From: Halorubrum salsamenti
GTDB lineage: Archaea > Halobacteriota > Halobacteria > Halobacteriales > Haloferacaceae
Direction: 5' to 3'
Length of the DNA: 64,000 bases
Assembly (NCBI RefSeq): GCF_007671685.1
Contig: NZ_VCNL01000006.1
Span: forward strand, 62,001 to 126,000
Under the pieces are notes generated by a model. It did not search any database, was not told the origin of the DNA, and was given only the letters and a program-made list of their open reading frames with translations. The position numbers and the translations under genes are program-made. Positions within the stretch are counted from its first letter, which is position 1; each line of letters starts with the position of its first letter. Positions 50,767-59,966 of this stretch are shown here, piece by piece.

Positions 50767-51369
50767 CTACGGCGCCTCGCCGGTCTCGATGCTGAAGGAG
50801 TCGCGGGGGTACGCGACGCAGGTCAGGGTGTAGCCGTCGTCGATTTCGGCCTCTTCGAGCATCTGCTGGTTGTCGTGCTCGACGAAGTCCTCGGAGGGAC
50901 CGTCGGCGATCCGCCCGGCGCAGGAGACGCACTGGCCCTGGCGACAGGCGTACGGGAGGTCCCACCCCTCGTCTTCGCCCTGTTCGAGGATGGGCTCGTT
51001 GTTGGAGAGTTCGACGGTCTCGCCCTGCTTGACGAACTCGACCTCGAAGTACTCGACCTCGTCTTCGGGGATGTCGCCGGGACCGGAGCCGCCGGCGTCA
51101 CCGTCCTCCAGCTCGCCCTCCTCGCCGTCGCCGCCGGCGGGAATCGCCCCGCCGCCGCCACCGCCGCCGATCGAGCGGTTCCCCGGCTCGGGGAACTCGG
51201 TCTCGGGCACGGCGGCGGCTCGCTTTTGGAGTACCTCATCCGAGATGTCCGTCGTCGGCTCCCAACCCGTCCCCTTCAGCGACCCGACGAGGACGACGAG
51301 CAGCGTCGCGACCACCGCGAGGACGATCGCCGGCGGGTTCGCGATCGTCGTGATAAGCGGATTGAGCAT
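50767..51369 (-). CDS. Membrane-anchored 2Fe-2S ferredoxin
   Basis: A 200-residue protein with an N-terminal membrane helix (PAIVLAVVATLLVVLVGSL, about 12-31), an acidic Gly-rich linker (about 65-100), and a plant-type ferredoxin domain with YACRQGQCVSCAGRIADGPS (C-x4-C-x2-C, about 145) and a fourth Cys in TLTCVAYP. The cluster domain is preceded by EFVKQGETVELSNNEPILEQ, as in haloarchaeal ferredoxins. It presumably passes electrons at the membrane. I start at the ATG giving MLNPLITT, the first that places the helix at the N-terminus. Confidence 0.85.
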   Translation of the reverse strand: MLNPLITTIANPPAIVLAVVATLLVVLVGSLKGTGWEPTTDISDEVLQKRAAAVPETEFPEPGNRSIGGGGGGGAIPAGGDGEEGELEDGDAGGSGPGDIPEDEVEYFEVEFVKQGETVELSNNEPILEQGEDEGWDLPYACRQGQCVSCAGRIADGPSEDFVEHDNQQMLEEAEIDDGYTLTCVAYPRDSFSIETGEAP

Positions 51370-51516
51370 ACAAACGGATATGAAGAGGTGGTTTAAGGCC
51401 GTTTTGATCGGTCCAACTGCGTGAGAGGGCCTCGACACCGGGGTGCCGGGGCGCTAATCTCCGACGACTGCCAACGGAGCGGTCCATTTATCGGCCGAGC
51501 GGCCGACTGGGCGGGC

Positions 51517-51999
51517 ATGGAAGTGAAATCGCGGCACCACCTCCGGAGCGACGACATCACGGCGATCCGCGAGGCGGTCGCCGACCACCTCGGCGTCGAC
51601 ATCGACGGGGACACCTTCGAGTTCGTCGAGTTCGTGGACGCGAACTACGAGCTCGTGTTGGTCGACGGCGACCCGGCCGTCTTCTACGTCGACGACGACG
51701 AGCCGTTCCTCACCGTGCGGGGCGCGAACGACTACGAGCCGGAGACGGGGATCGTCACGGTCGACGCGGGCGCCATCTCGTTCGTCTCCGACGGCGCCGA
51801 CGTGATGCGACCCGGTATCGTCGAGGCCGACCCGGAGATCCGCGAGGGGGACCTCGTCGTGGTCGCCGAGGAGACGCACGAGAAGGTGCTCGCCGTCGGC
51901 CGCGCGATGGTCGACGGCGACGACATGGCCGGCGACAGCGGGAAGGTCGTCGAGTCGATCCACCACGTCGGCGACGAGCTGTACGAGTTCTCGGCGTAA
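51517..51999 (+). CDS. PUA-domain RNA-binding protein
   Basis: A 160-residue protein. An N-terminal alpha/beta domain (MEVKSRHHLRSDDITAIREA, DTFEFVEFVDANYELVLVDG) is followed by a PUA domain at about 73-150 (GIVTVDAGAISFVSDGADVM, RPGIVEADPEIREGDLVVVA). This order is that of the MCT-1/Tma20-like archaeal proteins. They are thought to bind tRNA or ribosomes and act in translation re-initiation or recycling. The ATG is placed just after a CATTTATCGG promoter-like stretch. Confidence 0.85.
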   Translation: MEVKSRHHLRSDDITAIREAVADHLGVDIDGDTFEFVEFVDANYELVLVDGDPAVFYVDDDEPFLTVRGANDYEPETGIVTVDAGAISFVSDGADVMRPGIVEADPEIREGDLVVVAEETHEKVLAVGRAMVDGDDMAGDSGKVVESIHHVGDELYEFSA

Positions 52000-52050
52000 G
52001 CGGGCGCGATCAGGATTTACTTATAAACGGCACGAGCGATCGCTCCGCGC

Positions 52051-52060
52051 CTTTTAATCG
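52051..52060 (+). promoter_or_regulatory. TATA element of the EEP-family gene
   Basis: CTTTTAATCG lies 23-32 bases before the ATG at 52083. An additional ACTTATAAACGG box about 30 bases further upstream may be a second, weaker promoter. Confidence 0.5.
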
Positions 52061-52082
52061 CCTCGCCTGTGACACCACGACA

Positions 52083-52922
52083 ATGACCGCGATCCGGGTG
52101 CTGAGCTACAACGTCCGCTACGCCAACGGCGGGGACCACCACGACGCGTGGCACGATCGCCGGGACGCCGTCGGGCGGGTCGTCCGCTTCCACCGACCGG
52201 ACGTCGCCGCCTTTCAGGAGCCGCTGCCCGATCAGCGCGAAGACCTCCGCGAGCGACTCCCGAGCTACGAGTTCGTCGGGCGCGGGCGCGAGGCCGACGG
52301 CGAGGGAGAGGGGTGTCCGATCGGGATCCGAGCCGACCGCTGGGAGATCGCCGACAGCGACACGTTCTGGCTCTCCGAGACGCCGGACGAGCAGTCGACC
52401 GACTGGGGCGCGGACTACCCGCGGATCGCGACGTGGGCTCGGGTCCGAGCGGTCGGCGACGACACCGCGCTCCTCGTCGTCAACACGCACTTCGACCACG
52501 TCAGCGCCCACGCGCGCCGCGAATCGGCGCGACTGCTCCGTGAGCGACTCCCGGAAATCGCGGGGGCGGACACGAGCGACCCCGTCTCGACGCCCCCGGT
52601 CGTGCTCGTCGGCGACCTCAACTGCACGCCGGGGTCGGATCCGCACCGGGCCCTCGTCGGCGACGGTTCGGAGGCGGGCTCGAACGCCGCGACGGACGGT
52701 CCCGGGATCGCGCTCCGCGACGCGGCCGCGGCCGCCGACCTCCGGCACGGCCCGGAGACGAGTCTCACCGACTTCGCCCGACTGATCGACGGGCGCCGGA
52801 TCGACCACGCCCTCGTGTCGCCCGAGGTGGACGTCGGGGCGTTCGCGACCCTCGCGGACCGCGACGACCGGGGGCGGTACCCCTCGGATCACCTGCCGAT
52901 CCTCGCGCGGCTGGACGTGTGA
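52083..52922 (+). CDS. Endonuclease/exonuclease/phosphatase family hydrolase
   Basis: A 279-residue protein of the EEP (DNase I-like) fold. Motifs in order: LSYNVRYANG (metal Asn), AAFQEPLPDQ (Glu), VVNTHFDHVSAHAR (catalytic His/Asn), VLVGDLNCTPGSDPH (Asp/Asn), RRIDHALV and YPSDHLPI (final Asp-His). All catalytic residues are intact. The substrate may be a phosphodiester in DNA, RNA, inositol or nucleotide; the sequence does not say. A low-complexity insert lies near residues 195-215. It converges on the DUF1028 gene. Confidence 0.88.
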   Translation: MTAIRVLSYNVRYANGGDHHDAWHDRRDAVGRVVRFHRPDVAAFQEPLPDQREDLRERLPSYEFVGRGREADGEGEGCPIGIRADRWEIADSDTFWLSETPDEQSTDWGADYPRIATWARVRAVGDDTALLVVNTHFDHVSAHARRESARLLRERLPEIAGADTSDPVSTPPVVLVGDLNCTPGSDPHRALVGDGSEAGSNAATDGPGIALRDAAAAADLRHGPETSLTDFARLIDGRRIDHALVSPEVDVGAFATLADRDDRGRYPSDHLPILARLDV

Positions 52923-52939
52923 CGAGCCGGCGCCGATCG

Positions 52940-53623
52940 CTACTCCCCGTCCGCGTACTTCTCTAACACGGTCTCGTAGCCGCGCTTGGCGGTCTCGTAC
53001 GTCTCTCGGAGATCTGCGATCGGCGTCTCGCTCGCGTCGACGCGGAGGTCGTTGTAGTACGGGTCGTCGGTCTCCGTCTCCGTGTTCGTCACCTGTAGCG
53101 CCGCGGACTGCACTTCCAGGTCCTCCCGCTTGTCGCCGCCAGTCTCGTGGCCCGCCGCGAGCGCGTCGATCAGCCGCTCGGCCAGCGGGGCGTCGCCGTG
53201 GGCGTCCGACTCGTAGGCGGCCGCGGCGTCGTCGATCACGTCCCCCCCCGTCAGGAGGTTGCCCGCGACGGTGTAGTTCTCGCCGACGACGTGGCCGTAC
53301 CAGTCGTTGCACTCGTCGCCGGAGAACGCGAACGTCCCGTCGGCGTCGACGCCGTGGAGCTGGCGCTGGGGCTTCCCCTCGTCGGCGTTCAGGAGGGCCT
53401 CCAAGGCGTCGTCGACCGCGAGCCCGTCGCCGAGGTACTCGATCCCCTTCCGCCCCAGTTCGACGTTGACGAGCGACTGGGTCGCCACCGCGCCGTCCGC
53501 CGACGCGAACGGACACAGCGTCCCGACTCCGGGCAGGCGCGTGGTCACCGCCACGCCGTACCGGATCTGGTCGCCGCCGTCGTCGTCCGTGTACCGCTCG
53601 CGAACGCAGATGCTGAACGTCAC
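52940..53623 (-). CDS. DUF1028 / Ntn-hydrolase-like protein
   Basis: A 227-residue protein. The first 200 residues show TFSICVRERY, VATQSLVNVELGRKGIEYLG, QLHGVDADGTFAFSGDECND and VVGENYTVAGNLLTG, the DUF1028 pattern. This family has an Ntn-hydrolase-like fold and is sometimes linked to uric acid or amide metabolism, but the activity is uncharacterised. A GTG start is used because no ATG precedes TFSIC. The C-terminal 25 residues form a helix. Confidence 0.8.
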   Translation of the reverse strand: MTFSICVRERYTDDDGGDQIRYGVAVTTRLPGVGTLCPFASADGAVATQSLVNVELGRKGIEYLGDGLAVDDALEALLNADEGKPQRQLHGVDADGTFAFSGDECNDWYGHVVGENYTVAGNLLTGGDVIDDAAAAYESDAHGDAPLAERLIDALAAGHETGGDKREDLEVQSAALQVTNTETETDDPYYNDLRVDASETPIADLRETYETAKRGYETVLEKYADGE

Positions 53624-54044
53624 ACCGGTCGTGGGGCGGGGACCGGCAAAAGACTGCGCTCCGGGGGCGGCGTTTCCGGTTCCGACCGGTCACGAGATCG
53701 ATCTGCGATCACACACCTCCGTTTTATGCCCGCTGCGTGCCGATTACGCCCGGATCTGGAGACAAAACCGCATGGCGCAGACGGATTCGCGGATATGTGT
53801 CGTGTGTGAACTACCGACACACTTATGAGTGAGAATCCCTCCCATACATATAGCCTCGGTTACGGGCGAAACGGCGACCCGCGTCGGGTCCCTCTCGACG
53901 ACAGCGGCGTTCGCGGCTTCATGAGCCGTCGTTCCGGCACGGAGAGCCGCGCCGCTCTCCAGCGCGGGGCGACAGCGACGCCGGGCCGCTGATCGACCGC
54001 GGTGCGGGCGCGAGGCCGCTCGCCCGTCCGAGCGACGTGATACA
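53624..54044. promoter_or_regulatory. Regulatory region upstream of the PrkA operon
   Basis: A 421-base gap divides the DUF1028 gene from the first PrkA kinase. 53710-53880 is less GC-rich and contains TACATATAGCC and ACACTTATGAGT, both usable TATA-like motifs, on the plus strand. The distance to the PrkA start, about 180-220 bases, would give an unusually long leader for this genome. No credible gene is found. Confidence 0.4.
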
Positions 54045-56120
54045 ATGCCAAACCGACACACGCTCGAACGGCTCAGCGAGGAGTACCGGACGAACGTCCC
54101 GGACGACCTCCGGGAACCCCGCTCGTTCGACTGGTACCTCGACGCGCTGTACGAGGAGCCGCGGATCGCGCGGAACGCTCACCAGCGCGTCGCGGACATG
54201 TTCGATCACTACGGCACCCGATACGACGAGGAGCGCGGCGTCGTCGAGTACGGGCTCGCCGCGGACGACCCGCTTCACGACGGCGAGAACGTCTTCTACG
54301 GCCGGGAAGTCCACGAGGCGATCCACGAGTTCGTCAACAAGGTGAAGTCCGGTGCCCGCGGGCTCGGTCCGGAAAAGCGGATCAAGCTCCTCTTGGGCCC
54401 CGTCGGGTCCGGCAAGTCGCACTTCGACTGGCTGGTCCGCCGGTACTTCGAGGCGTACACCCGCGAGGAGGCCGGCCGGATGTACACCTTCCGCTGGGTG
54501 GACCTCTGTTCCGTGATCGACGACCAAGACCCCGGCGACGACGTGGTGCGGTCGCCGATGAACCAGGACCCGCTCGTGCTCATCCCGCGCCCCCAGCGTG
54601 AAGACGTGATCGCCGAGATCAACGAGCGGCTCGACGCCCCGTACACCCTCCGGAACGACCAACACCCGGACCCGGCCTCGGAGTTCTACCTGAACGAGCT
54701 GCTCGCGCACTACGACGACGACTTGGAGCGCGTCCTCGACGAACACGTCGAGGTCGTCCGGCTCGTCGCCGACGAGAACCGCCGGGAGTGCATCGAGACG
54801 TTCGAACCGAAGGACAAGAAGAACCAGGACGAGACGGAGCTCACCGGCGACGTCAACTACGCGAAGCTCGCCGTCTACGGCGAGTCCGACCCGCGCGCGT
54901 TCGACTACGCCGGCGCGTTCTGTAACGCCAACCGCGGGCTGTTCTCCGGCGAGGAACTGCTCAAACTCCAGCGGGAGTTCCTCTACGACTTCCTCCACGC
55001 CTCCCAGGAGTCGACGATCAAGCCGAAGAACAACCCGCGGATCGACATCGACCAGGTGATCGTCGGTCGGACGAACATGCCGGAGTACCGCGAGAAGACG
55101 GGCGACGAGAAGATGGAGGCGTTCAACGACCGCACCAAGCGGATCGACTACCCCTACGTGTTGGAGTACGAGAGCGAGTCGGAGATCTACCGCAAGATGC
55201 TCGACAACGCCGACGTGCCCAACGTCCACGTCGAGCCGCACGCCTTAGAGATGGCCGGGCTCTTCGGCGTGCTCACCCGGCTGGAGGAGCCGACGGACGA
55301 GACGGTGAGTCTCCTCGACAAGGCGAAGGTGTACAACGGCGAGTTAGAGGACGAGGAGATCGACCGCCGGAAGCTCCGCGAGGACGCCGCCGAGTCCGCC
55401 GACGTGGGCGAGGGGATGGACGGCATCTCCGCGCGGTTCGTCGGCGACGAGATCGCCGAGGCGATCATGGACGCCACTCACCGCGACCGCAACTACCTCT
55501 CGCCGCTGTCCGTCTTCGACCACTTCGAGGCGAACCTCGGCGGTCACGGCTCGATCGACGAGTCGGAACTCGACCGCTACGAACGGCTCTTAGAGACCGT
55601 CCGCGAGGAGTACCGCGAGCGCGCAATCGAAGACGTGCGTCACGCGTTGGCGTACGACGTGGACGAGCTCCGTCGACAGGGCGAGAAGTACATGGACCAC
55701 GTGATGGCGTACATCGACGACGCCACCGTCGACGACGAGCTCACCGGCCGCGAGACCGAGCCGGACGAGACGTTCCTGCGCGCGGTCGAGGAACAGCTCG
55801 ACGTGCCCTCCGACCGCAAGGACGACTTCCGGCAGGAGGTGTCGAACTGGGTCTCGCGGCGCGCCCGCGAGGGACGCGGCTTCGACCCGCGGGAGAACGA
55901 CCGGCTCCGGCGCGCCTTAGAGCGCAAGCTCTGGGAGGACAAAAAGCACAACATCAACTTCTCGGCGCTGGTCTCTGCGACCGACCTCGACGACGAGGAG
56001 CGGAGCGCGTGGGTCGACGCCCTCGTCGACCGCGGCTACTCCGAGGACGGCGCCGCCGAGGTGTTGGAGTACGCTGGCGCGGCCGTCGCCCGCTCCGAGA
56101 TCGAAGACGGTGGGGGCTGA
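54045..56120 (+). CDS. prkA1: PrkA-type serine protein kinase, first copy
   Basis: A 691-residue protein of the PrkA/YeaG family, an AAA+-like ATPase with a kinase-like C-terminal domain. The Walker A motif is LLLGPVGSGKSHFDWLVRRY (about 112-131). YAGAFCNANRGLFSGEELLK and DIDQVIVGRTNMPEYREKTG match the PrkA AAA+ sensor regions. The helical C-terminal region (about 470-690) includes DFRQEVSNWVSRRAREGRGF. In E. coli YeaG acts in nitrogen starvation and persistence. It starts a four-gene operon. Confidence 0.9.
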   Translation: MPNRHTLERLSEEYRTNVPDDLREPRSFDWYLDALYEEPRIARNAHQRVADMFDHYGTRYDEERGVVEYGLAADDPLHDGENVFYGREVHEAIHEFVNKVKSGARGLGPEKRIKLLLGPVGSGKSHFDWLVRRYFEAYTREEAGRMYTFRWVDLCSVIDDQDPGDDVVRSPMNQDPLVLIPRPQREDVIAEINERLDAPYTLRNDQHPDPASEFYLNELLAHYDDDLERVLDEHVEVVRLVADENRRECIETFEPKDKKNQDETELTGDVNYAKLAVYGESDPRAFDYAGAFCNANRGLFSGEELLKLQREFLYDFLHASQESTIKPKNNPRIDIDQVIVGRTNMPEYREKTGDEKMEAFNDRTKRIDYPYVLEYESESEIYRKMLDNADVPNVHVEPHALEMAGLFGVLTRLEEPTDETVSLLDKAKVYNGELEDEEIDRRKLREDAAESADVGEGMDGISARFVGDEIAEAIMDATHRDRNYLSPLSVFDHFEANLGGHGSIDESELDRYERLLETVREEYRERAIEDVRHALAYDVDELRRQGEKYMDHVMAYIDDATVDDELTGRETEPDETFLRAVEEQLDVPSDRKDDFRQEVSNWVSRRAREGRGFDPRENDRLRRALERKLWEDKKHNINFSALVSATDLDDEERSAWVDALVDRGYSEDGAAEVLEYAGAAVARSEIEDGGG

Positions 56121-56121
56121 A

Positions 56122-58590
56122 ATGAGCGAGCGCGAGACGCCGGACGGGGACGCGTTCGTCCGCGACGCCGACGAGGCGCTTCGGGGGGCGTACGACCCGC
56201 CGATGAGCCTCGACGAGTACGTCGATCGGGTGTTGGACGACCCGACCGCGGCCGCCTCCGGCGCGCGGTACCTCCTCGCGGCCGTCGAGTCGCAGGGGAC
56301 CCGAGAGGTCCGCGAGCGCGGCGAGCGGCTGGAGCGGTACCGCTTCTTCGACGACCCGTTCAACGACGGGGAACACGCGGTGTTGGGCAACACCGCGGCG
56401 CTCAACTCGTTCGTCGACGACCTCCGGGCCGCCGCCGCGGGGCGCGGCAACGACGAGACGATCGTCTGGATCGACGGCCCCACGGCCACCGGGAAGTCGG
56501 AGTTCAAGCGGTGTCTGGTGAACGGCCTCCGGGAGTTCTCGAAGACCGAGGCCGGCCGGCGCTACACCGTGGAGTGGAACGTCACCGGAGCCGGGACCGG
56601 CGTCGGGGGCGGGGGCGGAGCGGGCGCCGCGTCGCTCTCGTACGGGGACGGCGGAGACGCCGGGGCGTGGTACCGGAGCCCCGTCCAAACGCATCCCCTC
56701 TCGGTGTTCCCCGAGCCGGTCCGGGAGTCGATCGCCGAGGCCGTCGACGACGACGCCTACCCGATCGCGGCCGACGTGGACCTCGACCCGTTCAGCCGCG
56801 AGGCGTACGACCACCTCGAATCGGTGTACCGCGACGAGGGACGACGGGACCTGTTCTCGGCGATCACCGACCGCGACCACCTGCGGGTGACGAGCTACGT
56901 CGTCGACGTGGGCGAGGGGATCGGCGTGCTCCACGCCGAGGACGACGGGAGCCCGAAGGAGCGGCTCGTCGGTTCGTGGATGGGCGGCATGCTCCGCGAG
57001 CTCGACTCGCGCGGCCGGAAGAACCCGCAGGCGTTCAGCTACGACGGCGTGCTCTCGCAGGGGAACGGCGTGGCGACGGTCGTCGAGGACGCCAGCCAGC
57101 ACGCCGACCTCCTCCGCCGGCTCCTCAACGTCCCCGACGAGCGGCGCGTGAAGCTCGACAAGGGGATCGGGATGGACCTGGACACGCAGCTGATCGTCAT
57201 CTCGAACCCCGACCTCGACGCCGAGCTCGACCGCCACGCCGAGCGCGAGGGGGCGGACCCGCTGAAGGCGCTGAAGCGACGGCTCACACGCCACGAGTTC
57301 CGCTACCTCACGAACCGGCGGTTGGAGGCGGAGCTGCTGCGCCGCGAGGTCGGCGGGCCGCGAGGCGTGCCGACGGTCGACGGGGTCGAAGGCGACGGGG
57401 AGACCGACGTCTCAACCGCCCCGGACGAGCGCGACGACGACCCGGCCCGTGACCCCGCGAGCGAGCCCGGCGCCGCGGCCCTCACGATCGGGGTCCGCGA
57501 CGGCGGCGGCGGCGTCACGGAGCGCGAGCTCGCCCCCCACGCGGTCGGGGCGGCCGCGCTGTACGCGGTCGTCACGCGGCTCGACACCGACGACCTCCCG
57601 GCGGGGATCGACCTCGTCGAGAAGGCCGACCTGTACGAGAGCGGCGAGATCCGGCGCGAGCGAAGCGACGAAGAGCAGCGGATCACCGTCGACGACATCG
57701 AGTTCGGCGACGGGGACGGCCGGAACGGGGTCCCGGTCACCTACGTCCGCGACGTCGTCGCGGAGCTGCTCGGGTCGGACGCCGACCGCAGCCACCCGGA
57801 ACTGCCGGTCGAGAGGGTGGTTACCCCGACGGACGTGCTCGACGCGATGGCCGAGGGGCTCTCCGACGCGCCGGTGTTCTCGCGGTCGGAGGTAGCGGAG
57901 TTCGAGAGCCGGAAGACGCCCGTCGCCGAGCGCGTGCGCGAGCGCCAGCGGGCGGACGTGGTCGACGCGATCCTCGCGACTGAGACTGTCTCGGAGGCCA
58001 CCGTGGCCGAGTACGTCGAGCACGTGTACGCGTGGGACGCCGACGAGCCGGTCGAGACCGAGCGCGGCCCGGAGGAGCCGGACGCGCTCGCGATGAAGGT
58101 GTTCGAGACGGAGACGCTCGGCCGGTTCGACGAGAGCGACTACCGCGGGAACGACCCCAGCGAGTCGGTCGCAACGTTCCGACGCGAGCGGGTGATCCGC
58201 GCGCTCACCCGATACGCGTGGCGGAACCGCGGCGACGCGTTCAGCGTCGACGACGTCGATCTCGGCGAGATCCCGGAGCTGAAGGCGGTGCTGGAGTCGA
58301 ACGACCTCGCGGACGTGAAGCGGCGGTTCCCGGACCTCGACCCCGCCGAGTGGGCCGACCCGCCGGCCGACACCGAGACGGAGCGCGCGAAGGCGGCCGC
58401 GATCGACCGGCTCGTCGACCGAGGATACAGCCCCGCGTCGGCCGAGCTGACGAGCCGCGCCGTGATGCGGAGCGTCCGCGACGAGTGGGCGAGCCTGACC
58501 GCCGACGGCGACGTACCCGACGCGGACGCCTCGGACCGCCCCGGAGGCGACCGCGGCGGCCGGAACGGAGGTGGTCGGACGTGGGACTGA
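56122..58590 (+). CDS. prkA2: PrkA-type serine protein kinase, second copy
   Basis: An 822-residue PrkA relative, more diverged than the first. An intact P-loop [20 protein letters not shown] (about 115) and [20 protein letters not shown] resemble the AAA+ core. [20 protein letters not shown] is its linker. An acidic Gly-rich insert is at about 420-455, and the C-terminal kinase-like domain is helical. It starts one base after the first kinase's stop. Paired PrkA copies suggest a hetero-oligomer. The start is at MSERETPDG. Confidence 0.85.
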   Translation: MSERETPDGDAFVRDADEALRGAYDPPMSLDEYVDRVLDDPTAAASGARYLLAAVESQGTREVRERGERLERYRFFDDPFNDGEHAVLGNTAALNSFVDDLRAAAAGRGNDETIVWIDGPTATGKSEFKRCLVNGLREFSKTEAGRRYTVEWNVTGAGTGVGGGGGAGAASLSYGDGGDAGAWYRSPVQTHPLSVFPEPVRESIAEAVDDDAYPIAADVDLDPFSREAYDHLESVYRDEGRRDLFSAITDRDHLRVTSYVVDVGEGIGVLHAEDDGSPKERLVGSWMGGMLRELDSRGRKNPQAFSYDGVLSQGNGVATVVEDASQHADLLRRLLNVPDERRVKLDKGIGMDLDTQLIVISNPDLDAELDRHAEREGADPLKALKRRLTRHEFRYLTNRRLEAELLRREVGGPRGVPTVDGVEGDGETDVSTAPDERDDDPARDPASEPGAAALTIGVRDGGGGVTERELAPHAVGAAALYAVVTRLDTDDLPAGIDLVEKADLYESGEIRRERSDEEQRITVDDIEFGDGDGRNGVPVTYVRDVVAELLGSDADRSHPELPVERVVTPTDVLDAMAEGLSDAPVFSRSEVAEFESRKTPVAERVRERQRADVVDAILATETVSEATVAEYVEHVYAWDADEPVETERGPEEPDALAMKVFETETLGRFDESDYRGNDPSESVATFRRERVIRALTRYAWRNRGDAFSVDDVDLGEIPELKAVLESNDLADVKRRFPDLDPAEWADPPADTETERAKAAAIDRLVDRGYSPASAELTSRAVMRSVRDEWASLTADGDVPDADASDRPGGDRGGRNGGGRTWD

Positions 58591-59966
58591 CCGAGGACCG
58601 CGAGCGGTTCCGCGAGGTGGGCGAGGAGCGCCGCGAGGACCTCGCGGAGTTCATTAGCCACGGCGATCTGGGCGGCTCCGGCCCCGATCGGGTCCGGATT
58701 CCCGTCAAGATCGTCGACCTCCCCGAGTTCGAGTACGATCAGCGGGAGGCCGGCGGCGTCGGGCAGGGACAGGGCGGCCAGCCCCAGCCCGGCCAGCCGG
58801 TCGAGCCCGACCCCGACGACGGCGACGAGGAGGGCGATCCGGGCGAGGAGGGCGGCGAGCACGAGTACTACGAGATGGACCCGGAGGAGTTCGCGCGCGA
58901 ACTCGACGAGGAGCTGGGGCTCGACCTCGAACCGAAGGGGAAGCGCGTGGTCGAGGAGGTGGAGGGCGACTTCACCGACACCGCCCGCGCCGGGCCCCGC
59001 GGCACCCTCGACGTCGACGAGTTCTTCAAGCGCGGGCTGAAGCGCTACCTCGCGACCGACTTCGACGAGGCGTACGTCCGCGAGGGACTCCACGTCGCCG
59101 GCGCCGACGTGGACGACGTGTTCGCGTGGGCGCGCGGCCAGGGGGTCCCCGTCTCGCGGGCGTGGATCGCCGACGCGGCCGCCACCGCGGCCGACGATCA
59201 CGGCGAGCCGGTGGAAGCGCTCGACCGCTGGGAGAGCTTCGAGGCGCTCGACGACGAGGTCGACCGCGAGCCCGTCACCCACCGGATCCGCCGGGAGGGA
59301 CTCGACAGCGTCCCCTTCCGCCGGGAGGACGAGCGGTTCCGGCACCCCGAGGTGATCGAGAAGCGCGAGCGCAACGTCGTCGTCGTCAACGTCCGAGACG
59401 CGTCGGGCTCGATGCGCGAGACGAAACGCGAGCTGGTCGAGCGCGTGTTCACCCCGATGGACTGGTACCTGACCGGGAAGTACGACGCCGCGGAGTTCCG
59501 CTACGTCGTCCACGACGCGGAGGCGTGGGAGGTCGACCGCGAGGAGTTCTTCGGGATCCAGTCGGGCGGAGGGACCCGAATCTCCAGCGCCTACGAGCTG
59601 GTCGCGGAGATCTTAGAGGAGTACCCCTACAGCGAGTGGAACCGCTACGTGTTCGCCGCCGGCGACTCCGAGAACGCCGGCAGCGACACGACCGACGCGG
59701 TGATCCCGATGATGGAGTCGATCGACGCCAACCTCCACGCGTACGTGGAGACCCAGCCGGGCGGCGCCTCACCGAACGCCCGCCACGCCGACGAGGTGGA
59801 GGACGCGCTCGGCGACGCCGACAACGTCGCCGTCGCGCGCGTCTCGGAGCCCGACGACGTGACCGACGCGATCTACGAGATCCTCAGCACCGAAGCCGGG
59901 GGCGACGGCGACGCGACCGCCGGTGAGACGGCGAGCGGCCGGACCGACGGGGGTGGCCGCCGATGA
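58581..59966 (+). CDS. DUF444/YeaH-family vWA protein
   Basis: A 461-residue protein. A von Willebrand A-like domain in the C-terminal half carries the metal-binding MIDAS motif [20 protein letters not shown] (about 269-288) and [20 protein letters not shown]. The N-terminal 150 residues are charged and Gly/Gln-rich with [20 protein letters not shown]. It is the partner of PrkA kinases in bacteria (YeaH next to YeaG). It begins with GTG and overlaps the second kinase by ten bases; the next gene overlaps it by four. Confidence 0.88.
   Translation: MGLTEDRERFREVGEERREDLAEFISHGDLGGSGPDRVRIPVKIVDLPEFEYDQREAGGVGQGQGGQPQPGQPVEPDPDDGDEEGDPGEEGGEHEYYEMDPEEFARELDEELGLDLEPKGKRVVEEVEGDFTDTARAGPRGTLDVDEFFKRGLKRYLATDFDEAYVREGLHVAGADVDDVFAWARGQGVPVSRAWIADAAATAADDHGEPVEALDRWESFEALDDEVDREPVTHRIRREGLDSVPFRREDERFRHPEVIEKRERNVVVVNVRDASGSMRETKRELVERVFTPMDWYLTGKYDAAEFRYVVHDAEAWEVDREEFFGIQSGGGTRISSAYELVAEILEEYPYSEWNRYVFAAGDSENAGSDTTDAVIPMMESIDANLHAYVETQPGGASPNARHADEVEDALGDADNVAVARVSEPDDVTDAIYEILSTEAGGDGDATAGETASGRTDGGGRR

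Noticed and set aside
53825-53992. 55-residue frame MSENPSHTYSLGYGRNGDPR before the PrkA operon
   Set aside because: Codon bias is weak, the composition is basic and unlike haloarchaeal proteins, and no family is recognised. I treat the region as a leader.
53624-54044. CRISPR leader or integrated phage control region
   Set aside because: No repeats, no integrase and no operator-like palindrome found; ordinary intergenic composition.
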